A stretch of DNA of 64,000 nt from Maricaulis sp047308265 (GTDB lineage: Bacteria > Pseudomonadota > Alphaproteobacteria > Caulobacterales > Maricaulaceae), in the NCBI RefSeq assembly GCF_047308265.1, contig NZ_JBKQWY010000010.1, forward strand, positions 179,719 to 243,718, given 5' to 3'. The translations under genes and the position numbers were made by a program. The notes beneath the pieces are model-generated. The model was not told the origin of the DNA. It ran no database searches and saw nothing but the letters and a program-made list of their open reading frames with translations. Shown here piece by piece: positions 16,754-24,178 of this stretch. Every line of letters starts with the position of its first letter. Position 1 is the first letter of the stretch.

Positions 16754-17247
16754 CAGCCCGCCTCGACGAGCGTGTAGCGCGCGGATCGGGTGCCTTCGAG
16801 CGGGGCCAGCTTGTCGATCGTGTAGCCGTTTTTCCTTAGCCCGGTCATCGCAGCGCGCGTGGTGTGCGGAAGCCAGTCCAGCCGGGCCGCCAGATCGGGA
16901 ATGGTGATGCCCGTTTCGACGGTCAGGAGCGCGATCAGGCGGGCTTTCTTGGTCAGCTTGTCGGGCTGACCTTCTACAGCCGCAGGCGCGGGGGCTGAGG
17001 CGGACTTGCGCCATGCTTTTGTGATCGTCCCGGCCGGCGCTTGTGCAAGAGCTGCCTGACCGACCTCGGTGAGTGCGATGGCCTTGCCGGATCGCGTAAG
17101 GAAACCGCGGCTGGAGAGGTGGTCGAGGTGGGCCTCCAGTGTGCCGCCAGTCGTGGGAAGGCCGGATAGTTGATCGATGGGTACTGGCCCATCCTGTGCG
17201 CTGAAGGACTTCAGGATGGCAATGTGGGTGGGTGTAAGCTTGGACAT
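16753..17247 (-). CDS. DUF3489 domain protein (winged-helix-like)
   Basis: A 164-residue protein. The N-terminal half (KLTPTHIAILKSFSAQDG ... LEAHLDHLSSRGFLTRSGKAIALTEVG) resembles a MarR-like winged helix. An Ala/Pro linker leads to the C-terminal DUF3489 segment (KKARLIALLTVETGITIPDLAARLDWLPHTTRAAMTGLRKNGY), also HTH-like. It probably binds DNA as part of the recombinase cassette. The ATG at 17247 was chosen because GGAG lies just upstream; an in-frame start at 17340 is poorer. It is the first gene of the recombinase cassette. 209 bp of gene-free DNA separates it from the DUF5681 gene. Confidence 0.8.
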   Translation of the reverse strand: MSKLTPTHIAILKSFSAQDGPVPIDQLSGLPTTGGTLEAHLDHLSSRGFLTRSGKAIALTEVGQAALAQAPAGTITKAWRKSASAPAPAAVEGQPDKLTKKARLIALLTVETGITIPDLAARLDWLPHTTRAAMTGLRKNGYTIDKLAPLEGTRSARYTLVEAG

Positions 17248-17456
17248 GTGTGTCTCCTGCGATGCCTTCGCGGGATGCGAGGGGCTGCACTGAGACAGGC
17301 CCGGAACCTTGAAGCAGGGCCGTCCGGGCGCGGTCAGCATGCATGCTCGGGTCCGGCAGGAAGTCCAGTCTCCAGATACACGCCGGCCCGCACTTTGGGT
17401 CAGGGCGGGCCGTGGCGGTGTAACTGTTCTGTGCTGTCGCCATTCGGCGCTGCGAT

Positions 17457-17942
17457 CTAGCTGTCGCCGTCTGCCCCTTCAACATCGTCAGGGAGGTATC
17501 CATCCCAGCGCTCGATCACGCTCGGGGTGCCGTCCGCGTGGTAGTCGATCCGCTCACCGGGCTTCTTGTAACACTCCTCTTCGGGGATCGCGGCGTGAAC
17601 CAGCTCGACAACGATCTTGTTTTCCTCCCTGGCAAGGCGCCGCGCTTCCTCGGCGGTGTGCTGGGCCTTGAGCTGGTGAACCTTGTCGAAGGCCTTTGGG
17701 TCACCCTTGAGGGCCTTCTCCATGAGACGACGAGCGATTAGTTCCTCGCCACTCATTCTGACGGGCTTCCCGTCGACGCGGACGGTGCGATTTTCAGCAA
17801 GCAGCTCCGCCATATGAGCCGCAACGTCCTTTGGCTGTTTTCTCGGCCGGCCACGCGGATTGCCGCTCTGGCCTTTCTTGAACCGGGTGGCCTTGGGCGG
17901 TTTGCCGTACCCTACCTCGTAGTCAGGTTGATCCTGGCTCAT
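17457..17942 (-). CDS. DUF5681 domain protein
   Basis: A 161-residue basic protein. The N-terminus has the DUF5681 signature (YEVGYGKPPKATRFKKGQSGNPRGRPR), frequent in alphaproteobacterial phages and islands. A charged helical region follows (EELIARRLMEKALKGDPKAFDKVHQL). Function unknown; DNA or RNA binding is suggested by the GRPR-type basic motif (inference). Its start overlaps the stop of the ParB-methyltransferase gene by four bases (ATGA), so it is coupled to that gene. Confidence 0.8.
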   Translation of the reverse strand: MSQDQPDYEVGYGKPPKATRFKKGQSGNPRGRPRKQPKDVAAHMAELLAENRTVRVDGKPVRMSGEELIARRLMEKALKGDPKAFDKVHQLKAQHTAEEARRLAREENKIVVELVHAAIPEEECYKKPGERIDYHADGTPSVIERWDGYLPDDVEGADGDS

Positions 17943-19249
17943 GCCTGACCCTCCCACTCCAGACGGATTTCACGCACAAGGGAGAAGCGCTCGCCCGTCG
18001 CTTCCAGTCGGGCTTCTTCCCCCGAGGCAGCCTGGAACCTCGACACGATGAGGTCGCAATAGCGTGGGTCCAGCTCGATCAGTCGCGCTGACCGGCCACA
18101 GCTTTCAGCTGCGAGCAGCGTCGAGCCTGATCCGCCAAACGGATCCAGCACCAGACCGTCCATCGGGGTCACATCCTTGATCGCATCCTTAACCATGGCC
18201 GCCGGCTTCACAGTCGGGTGCATCGCGAGCTCATCCCGACGGCCGATAACGCCCGGATAGTCCCAGACATTGGTGCGATTGCGGCCGAAGCGGCCCAGCT
18301 GGACGTTGTTGGTATGGCTGCCGCCGCGCCGGGCAAACACAGCTACCAGCTCGTGTTTCGACCGGTAGAGCGAGCCCATGCCACCTGCATCCTTGTTCCA
18401 GACGCAGATATTCTTAAGCTCGCCGATCTCCTTCTCTCCCGCGGCGACCAGCTCACAGATGTGACGCCAGTCCATGCAGGCGAAGGCAATGCCGCCGGGC
18501 CTGAGCACGCTGCAGATCCGCGCTGCGACGGTTTGCAGGAAGCCCGAGAACTCCGCGTCAGACATTTCACCCGAAGCCATGACAAACTCGTCATGGGTTT
18601 TCTTGCCGAGACCGCTGACATGGCCGGCGATCGGTACATTGTAGGGTGGGTCCGTAAAACAGGTGTCCACAACTTCATCGCGCAACAGGGCCCGATAGGT
18701 CGCCTCATCAAGGGCGTCGCCACATACCAGTCTGTGTCGACCCAGAATCCAGACATCTCCAGGCCAGCTGACTGCAGGTCCTTCATCCCGCGCCGGCACC
18801 TCCTCGTGGTCAGCGCATTCGTCCTCGCCCGCCAGGATGACGTCGATCTCGCCTGTTTCGAAACCGATTGTCTCGATCTCGAATTCGAGGTCCATCTCGA
18901 TGAGCTCCCCGATCTCCAGTTTCAGGAGGTCGTCATCCCATCCGGCGTTTTCAGCCAGGCGATTATCCGCGATGACGTAAGCCCGTTGCTGTGCCTTGCT
19001 CATGCCGGAAAGGCGCATCACCGGCACTTCGCCAAGGCCCATTGACTTCGCCGCCTCGAGACGACCATGACCGGCGATGATCTCAAGGTCATCACTGACC
19101 AGGGTCGGGTTCGTCCAGCCAAAGGCCCGGATACTGGAGGCCACCTGCTCGATCTGGCGCTTGGAGTGCGTCCTCGGATTGTTCGGGTATGGCTTGAGCG
19201 AGCGGATTGGCAGCGTCTCGACCCGCAGGTCCCTGATGGAAGCGGTCAT
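17939..19249 (-). CDS. ParB-like nuclease domain fused to DNA methyltransferase
   Basis: A 436-residue protein. Residues ~8-100 are a ParB/Srx-like domain (LPIRSLKPYPNNPRTHSKRQIEQVA, LEIIAGHGRLEAAK, MSKAQQRAYVIADNRLAENAGWD). Residues ~170-420 form an N6-adenine/N4-cytosine methyltransferase with catalytic DPPYNVP and SAM-binding DPFGGSGSTLLAAE. The order (DPPY before FGGSG) indicates a beta-class-like enzyme. Such fusions are common in prophages and islands and probably methylate DNA to protect the element; the target site is unknown. The ATG at 19249 has GGAGACGC upstream. It overlaps the 75-residue gene upstream (ATGA). Confidence 0.9.
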   Translation of the reverse strand: MTASIRDLRVETLPIRSLKPYPNNPRTHSKRQIEQVASSIRAFGWTNPTLVSDDLEIIAGHGRLEAAKSMGLGEVPVMRLSGMSKAQQRAYVIADNRLAENAGWDDDLLKLEIGELIEMDLEFEIETIGFETGEIDVILAGEDECADHEEVPARDEGPAVSWPGDVWILGRHRLVCGDALDEATYRALLRDEVVDTCFTDPPYNVPIAGHVSGLGKKTHDEFVMASGEMSDAEFSGFLQTVAARICSVLRPGGIAFACMDWRHICELVAAGEKEIGELKNICVWNKDAGGMGSLYRSKHELVAVFARRGGSHTNNVQLGRFGRNRTNVWDYPGVIGRRDELAMHPTVKPAAMVKDAIKDVTPMDGLVLDPFGGSGSTLLAAESCGRSARLIELDPRYCDLIVSRFQAASGEEARLEATGERFSLVREIRLEWEGQA

Positions 19250-19473
19250 GATGCGTCTCCAAAGACAGGAAGCATGATACGGGTGTCGATGAGGTGGGCG
19301 ATCTCCAGGAGATCTTCGCCGAATGACCTGAGTGTTTCTCCCGACTGCAGATGCACGATGGAGTAAATCCATCCTTCGATGAGCTGGCCCGTTCTCTGAT
19401 CGTGAAAGCTCACGATGTCGCTGCGGAAGTGAAGGTAGCCGGCCGGAACTGGCGGCGGTGAAAAGATTGGCAT
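19246..19473 (-). CDS. Small hypothetical protein
   Basis: A 75-residue protein (MPIFSPPPVPAGYLHFRS ... IMLPVFGDAS) with no recognised family. The start at 19473 has GGAGG 6-10 bp upstream, clearly better than the longer in-frame option at 19542. It overlaps the ParB-methyltransferase start by four bases, so it is a real coupled cistron. Its role is unknown, although position suggests a link to the methyltransferase. Confidence 0.65.
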   Translation of the reverse strand: MPIFSPPPVPAGYLHFRSDIVSFHDQRTGQLIEGWIYSIVHLQSGETLRSFGEDLLEIAHLIDTRIMLPVFGDAS

Positions 19474-19560
19474 GGATTCCTCCGTTAGCCGATTAACGAA
19501 GGCTTCCAATTGAACGATGCAATCCTCGCGGAACAGAAACAAAAGGGTCCCGAAATCGAG

Positions 19561-20286
19561 CTATGACGAGTTCTCGATTTTCCGCCGGCGTACATATCTC
19601 GCGATTTCACGAGAGATCAGGGCGGGGAAAGGGTGTGCGCCCAGGTCAGTTAGTATTCGAGTGACCCACGCTCCGGCGGGGGATGTGCATTCCTGCGAAT
19701 AATTGGCACCGGACAGGTTCGACGCAGTAACTGGCCGCCGCACTGTCATCTCCCAGAACTTGCAGAGTTCGGCTACGGTCCACTCCAGAGTGTAGTGTCG
19801 AGGGCGGCCTTGCCCTTTTGCTGCAGAGCCATCACGTTTCTTTGGCGGCGTGGAGAGGGTCTCCAGGGCAATGTGAGCGGCGCTCTTGAGCGTTGCCTGT
19901 TTGATCCTTCGCTCAAATAGAGCCTGCTCAATAGAGTCGCCTACACCAACCTCATCAAGGGGAGCTAGACTCCAGAGCGCGTCAATCAAAGCGATTTCCG
20001 CCCCGCCGTTCAGCTGTGCAACAGCCTGAGCGGTGGGGTGTTTCAGAAAAGCGTTCAACCCGTCACGTGCCTGCTTCCGCGTAAAGGCCTCGGGTCCGCG
20101 TTCATGTCCGCAAAGATGCGATATCGCGATCGAGTACAGCTGGTGGCGAGCTGAGTCTTTGGCCAGGTCGGGCGCATGCCGGCTCAGCTCATCGATCCAT
20201 CGGTCCAGATCGGGGCCGTCGAATTCAAGCGACGGCATGTCGGACCATCCGTCTTCGCCCCAGCGAGGCTCCTTTGGCTTTGTCAT
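19561..20286 (-). CDS. Hypothetical protein of the island module
   Basis: A 241-residue soluble protein with no recognised family. It has an N-terminal acidic/Trp-rich part (RWGEDGWSDMPSLEFDGPDLDRW) and a helical central part. The C-terminal part (PRHYTLEWTVAELCKFWEMTVRRPVTASN ... TRILTDLGAHPFPALISREIARYVRRRK) could be a winged-helix or phage-like domain. GGAAG precedes the ATG at 20286. It lies between small accessory genes of the minus-strand module, 37 bp downstream of the 66-residue gene. Confidence 0.65.
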   Translation of the reverse strand: MTKPKEPRWGEDGWSDMPSLEFDGPDLDRWIDELSRHAPDLAKDSARHQLYSIAISHLCGHERGPEAFTRKQARDGLNAFLKHPTAQAVAQLNGGAEIALIDALWSLAPLDEVGVGDSIEQALFERRIKQATLKSAAHIALETLSTPPKKRDGSAAKGQGRPRHYTLEWTVAELCKFWEMTVRRPVTASNLSGANYSQECTSPAGAWVTRILTDLGAHPFPALISREIARYVRRRKIENSS

Positions 20287-20323
20287 GGCGCAGAACTTCC
20301 TTTCTGCGCCAGACGGGCAGAAT

Positions 20324-20524
20324 TCAGGCGTTGCGGTCAACTATTGTTTGTGCCGCCCTGATGAGCGCCACGGCCGCTTCGGTTCGATCCAGAAGCGGGT
20401 CTAGCGTTCCCGGAAGCGGACCGGTCTGGTGCCGGAGTGCGAGGGTGGCGGCATCTTCCAGTTCGGCGGTGGCCTGCGCCGCGAGATGGTGGAAGAGCTC
20501 GATCTCGTCGGACGAGACTGTCAT
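20324..20524 (-). CDS. Small hypothetical protein
   Basis: A 66-residue mostly helical protein (MTVSSDEIELFHHLAAQATAE ... AAVALIRAAQTIVDRNA). It was called because its ATG overlaps the stop of the nuclease-like gene by four bases (ATGA) and it fills the gap in the same operon. No family recognised. It could be a partner of the PD-(D/E)XK-like protein, but nothing in the sequence shows this. Confidence 0.5.
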   Translation of the reverse strand: MTVSSDEIELFHHLAAQATAELEDAATLALRHQTGPLPGTLDPLLDRTEAAVALIRAAQTIVDRNA

Positions 20525-21015
20525 GCCTCGAACGCCGCGACGAGCGCCTCCGCGACTTCGGCCATATGATGCATCCGGAAGGTTGAATACCGGTCCTTGC
20601 TGGTCGCGCGATGGTTGGGGGCGAGGCTCATCTTCTGCCTGCCCTGTCGGGCCACGGTGTGAACCTCGCCGGAGGGCAATAGCCACGCGCTTTCCAGCCT
20701 GGCATTCTCTCCGTCAATAGCGACGGCGAGCAGGTAGAGTGCAGGGTCGTCCCGCCAGGTGGACGTCCGGATATCAAACTGCACCGTTTGCGGCCGCGTC
20801 GCATCCTGGAAAGTCCAGCTCTTGATCTGCAGGCCGATCGCGCGGTGGGTCACCTTGTCGTGGATCATCACGTCAATGCCGTCGGCATCCACCAGCGGGA
20901 CGTAGCTGGAGAGCCGGCCTCCCGAAGCAATCATCAACTGGCAGGCCACGAGGATTTCCGCGGCGGTTCCGAGTTGGCCGGACGAGGGCCCGGGGAATGT
21001 CGGTCGGGTTTCCAT
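20521..21015 (-). CDS. PD-(D/E)XK-like nuclease fold protein
   Basis: A 164-residue protein. GTAAEILVACQLMIASGGRL followed by VDADGIDVMIHD and AIGLQIKSW fits the PD-(D/E)XK pattern (Glu on the first helix, Asp of GID, QIK as the xxK motif), as in intron- and R-M-associated endonucleases. The ATG at 21015 was chosen over 21048 to match the fold start. It is the first gene of the minus-strand module and is divergent from the XRE regulator. It could cut DNA or be a Holliday-junction or repair-type enzyme. The fold call is from motif reading only. Confidence 0.6.
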   Translation of the reverse strand: METRPTFPGPSSGQLGTAAEILVACQLMIASGGRLSSYVPLVDADGIDVMIHDKVTHRAIGLQIKSWTFQDATRPQTVQFDIRTSTWRDDPALYLLAVAIDGENARLESAWLLPSGEVHTVARQGRQKMSLAPNHRATSKDRYSTFRMHHMAEVAEALVAAFEA

Positions 21016-21111
21016 AACGTGCACACAAGTGCTTGGGTGCCCGGGCAAGTCAACAGAAAAAGAGACTCATAGTCTGTAGTCCCAAAGTGTGCGCCGGTGT
21101 CGGATCCGCGC

Positions 21112-21315
21112 ATGGAAATTCGCCAGCGACTTGCAGACAACATGCGCAGATACAGGCGCGAAAAAGGCTGGTCCCAGGAAGAGCTGGCCCATCAGGCTGG
21201 CGTGCACCGCACCTACATTTCAGGCGTTGAGCGTCTGGTGCGAAATCCAACGATCACAATAGTCGGCCGAATTGCGGAAGCGCTGGGCGTGGCAGTTGGC
21301 GATCTGGTGGATTGA
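21112..21315 (+). CDS. XRE-family transcriptional regulator (C-protein-like)
   Basis: A 67-residue protein that is almost only an HTH_3 domain (ADNMRRYRREKGWSQEELAHQAGVHRTYISGVERLVRNPTITIVGRIAEALGV). Its size and sequence resemble controller proteins of restriction-modification systems. It is divergent from the PD-(D/E)XK-like gene and lies 157 bp upstream of the methyltransferase on the same strand, so it probably controls one or both. An in-frame GTG at 21097 would add five residues. Confidence 0.85.
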   Translation: MEIRQRLADNMRRYRREKGWSQEELAHQAGVHRTYISGVERLVRNPTITIVGRIAEALGVAVGDLVD

Positions 21316-21472
21316 GGGCTGCTCTGGCGCAGGAGCTGGCTAACTGCCAATTCATGCCCATTTCTCCGACTGCCAAGATTGTCGTATAACCTCCCGGTGA
21401 CACTTGAGTTATTGCGCGTCTTGGCTGTAACTGCATAAGGTTGGTCGCACTTGTTGCATTCACGAGCCATCC

Positions 21473-24178
21473 ATGAGCCCAACAGAAATCGCGGACGCCC
21501 TCGAGGCCATTGCCAGACAAGCCTTCGACCCGGACGAGTTTCCCTTCGCCTTTGCCGCGGCCACGGGGAATGCGCCTGCAACGGTGTCAAAGCTGCGGCC
21601 TGGCCAGCGCTCGCTCAATCGCTCGAAACTGCCGGGCGGTGTGTTGGTGAACAAGAAGTTCCACTTCCTGCCGGCCGTATCCGGCGAAGTGGATGCCGCG
21701 ATCGATCTCCTTCGCACCGACAAGAAAACCGTCCAGCACAAGCCAGCCATCCTGATCGCGAGCAATGGAGAGATGGTGGTCGCGGAAAACCCGGCCACCC
21801 GCGAGACCCTGCGCTGCGCCTTCAACGAGCTGCACCGGCATTTCGGCTTCTTCCTGCCCGCGGCGGGGATGACGCGTTTCAAGGCAGCGGATGAGAACGA
21901 AGTCGACATCAGTGCGACCCGCAAGCTCGCCCACCTCTATGACGCCTTCCTCAAGCTCAACCCGGACTGGGGCGCTCCGGAGCGGCGCCACGAGCTCAAC
22001 CAGTTCATGACGCGGCTGATCTTCTGCCTCTTTGCCGAGGATGTCGGGATTTTCCCCAAGGACCAGTTCTCCCGGCTGATCGTCAATCACGCAGGCCATA
22101 AGGGCGCGGAGGCTCATATCGCCATCGCCCACGCCTTCCAGGCGATGAACCGGCCCGCGAGCGAGCGTGCAGACCTGCCGGGTTGGACGCATGAGTTCGA
22201 ATACGTGAATGGCGGCCTGTTTGCCGGGCCGATCGACTGCCCGGTGTTCGATGCAATCGCCTGGGGGTATTTCCGCGATCTGGGAGATCTGGACTGGCGC
22301 GACATCAACCCGGATATTTTCGGATCGATGATCCAGACCATCGCCGAGGCGGACAAGCGCGGCGAGCTGGGCATGCATTATACCAGCGTGCCCAATATCC
22401 TGAAGGTCATCGGGCCGCTCTTCCTTGATGATGTGGATGCGGACATCGATAAAGCCTGGGACAAGCCGGCAGCGCTGGAACGCGTCCTAAACCGCCTCTC
22501 GCGCATCCGGGTGTTCGACCCGGCCTGCGGCTCGGGGAATTTCCTGGTCATCGCCTATCGCGAGCTGCGCGCCCGGGAGATGAAGATCCTTGATCGCCTC
22601 AAGGCATTGAAAGGCGAAACCCAGGGCCAGATGTGGTCATCCATCTCACTGGCGAGTTTCCACGGCATCGAGATCACGGATTTTGCGGCCGAGACCGCCA
22701 AGCTGGCGCTCTTCATTGCCGAATACCAGGCCAATTCGGTGATGGAGAAGATGTTCGGTGCTGCGGCCAGCCCGCTGCCCTTGCGCGATGGCGGCCACAT
22801 CGTTTGCGACAATGCGCTGCGGATAGACTGGGAAGATGTGTGCCCGCCTCCGCGAGATGATGAGGAAGTCTATATTGCAGGGAACCCGCCGTTTCTGGGT
22901 TCGACTTATCAATCCAAGGCGCAAAAGGCAGATCTTGCCTTCGTCTTTGCCGGACGGGTGCAAAGCTACGCCGCATTCGACTTCGTTGCGGCCTGGTTCT
23001 TCAAAGCCTCGAATTATATTCGAGCGAGACAGGCAAAGGCGGCACTCGTTGCGACCAACTCGATTTGCCAAGGCTATTCGGTAGCGGCGCTCTGGCCACA
23101 CGTGCTTGGAGAAGATCTCGAGATCGGCTTTGCGCACAAGGATTTCAAATGGCGCAATAACGCGAAGTCCAATGCTGCCGTGGTCTGTTCGATCATTGGC
23201 GTCAGGAATCGATCTGGTGCGCCCAAGCGTCTTATCGTTGGCGGGACCGATTTTGCGGCGGCAAACATCAACGGCTATTTGGTCAATAGTCCCGATGTTT
23301 CCGTGGAAGGTACGCGAAAGGGGTTTTTCGGTTTGCCGTCGATGGACTACGGCAACAAGCCAGTCGAAGGCGGGCACCTTATCCTGTCGGCTGAGGAGAA
23401 GGACCAGCTTCTTGCTGAGGCGCCCTCGGCCTCAAAGTTTATCCGGCCATTCATGGGTTCAAAGGAGGTCGTCAACGGCTTTCATCGATATTGCCTCTGG
23501 ATACAAGAACACGATGTCGTTGAGGCTAGGTCGATCGCGTCGATAAGCCAGCGAATAGATCGGGTCGCCGAGTTTCGCGCAAAGAGTACGGACAAGTACG
23601 TCCGCGAAAAATTGTTACCCTTATCCCATCGCTTCAAACAGGTCTTCACCAGTGAGTCGCACGCCCTTCTCGTTCCTAGCGTGAGCTCCGAACGGCGTCC
23701 CTACTTGCCAGTCGATCGTGTGGATGCCGAGGTTATCGTCTCGAATCTCAGCTTCGCCCTCTACGACGCCCCCGAGTGGTGCCTGGCCCTGATCGCCTCT
23801 CGTCTGCACCTCGTCTGGATCGGCACGGTATGCGGAAAGTTGAAATCGGATTTCCGTTACTCCAACACGCTCGGCTGGAACACCTTCCCGGTCCCCAATT
23901 TTACCGAAGCCCAGCTTGAAGCGCTCAACGCCTCGGCGCGGGACATACTGAAGACGCGCTATCTACACCATCCCAAGACGATCGCGGAGCTCTATGATCC
24001 GGAGAAGATGCCGGATGATCTGCGCGAGGTTCACCGGCGCAATGATGAGCTGCTGGAGACGATGTATATCGGCCGTCCGTTCAAGACCGATACGGAGCGC
24101 CTGGAAAAACTCTTCAAGCTCTATGCTGCCCGAGTGGAGAAGCTGAAGCCGAACAAGACATCGAAGGAGACAGCCTGA
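21473..24178 (+). CDS. MmeI-like DNA adenine methyltransferase (type IIG/IIL-like)
   Basis: A 901-residue protein. A helical region with RRHELNQFMTRLIFCLFAEDVGIFPKD is shared with MmeI-type enzymes. SAM motif I is DPACGSGN (349-356), ITDFAAETAKLALFIAEYQ follows, and catalytic motif IV is NPPF (471-474). The C-terminal ~350 residues look like a target-recognition domain. The first ~150 residues do not show the D-x9-ExK nuclease site of MmeI, so this looks like a modification-only relative with cleavage possibly supplied by neighbours. Its stop overlaps the helicase start (TGATG). It probably modifies host DNA in a defence system; specificity unknown. Confidence 0.88.
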   Translation: MSPTEIADALEAIARQAFDPDEFPFAFAAATGNAPATVSKLRPGQRSLNRSKLPGGVLVNKKFHFLPAVSGEVDAAIDLLRTDKKTVQHKPAILIASNGEMVVAENPATRETLRCAFNELHRHFGFFLPAAGMTRFKAADENEVDISATRKLAHLYDAFLKLNPDWGAPERRHELNQFMTRLIFCLFAEDVGIFPKDQFSRLIVNHAGHKGAEAHIAIAHAFQAMNRPASERADLPGWTHEFEYVNGGLFAGPIDCPVFDAIAWGYFRDLGDLDWRDINPDIFGSMIQTIAEADKRGELGMHYTSVPNILKVIGPLFLDDVDADIDKAWDKPAALERVLNRLSRIRVFDPACGSGNFLVIAYRELRAREMKILDRLKALKGETQGQMWSSISLASFHGIEITDFAAETAKLALFIAEYQANSVMEKMFGAAASPLPLRDGGHIVCDNALRIDWEDVCPPPRDDEEVYIAGNPPFLGSTYQSKAQKADLAFVFAGRVQSYAAFDFVAAWFFKASNYIRARQAKAALVATNSICQGYSVAALWPHVLGEDLEIGFAHKDFKWRNNAKSNAAVVCSIIGVRNRSGAPKRLIVGGTDFAAANINGYLVNSPDVSVEGTRKGFFGLPSMDYGNKPVEGGHLILSAEEKDQLLAEAPSASKFIRPFMGSKEVVNGFHRYCLWIQEHDVVEARSIASISQRIDRVAEFRAKSTDKYVREKLLPLSHRFKQVFTSESHALLVPSVSSERRPYLPVDRVDAEVIVSNLSFALYDAPEWCLALIASRLHLVWIGTVCGKLKSDFRYSNTLGWNTFPVPNFTEAQLEALNASARDILKTRYLHHPKTIAELYDPEKMPDDLREVHRRNDELLETMYIGRPFKTDTERLEKLFKLYAARVEKLKPNKTSKETA

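Noticed and set aside
16754..17503. Long N-terminal extension of the DUF2924 frame
   Set aside because: The extension lies over the DUF3489 gene in another frame. The DUF2924 family start (MARRKR at 16753) is coupled to that gene.
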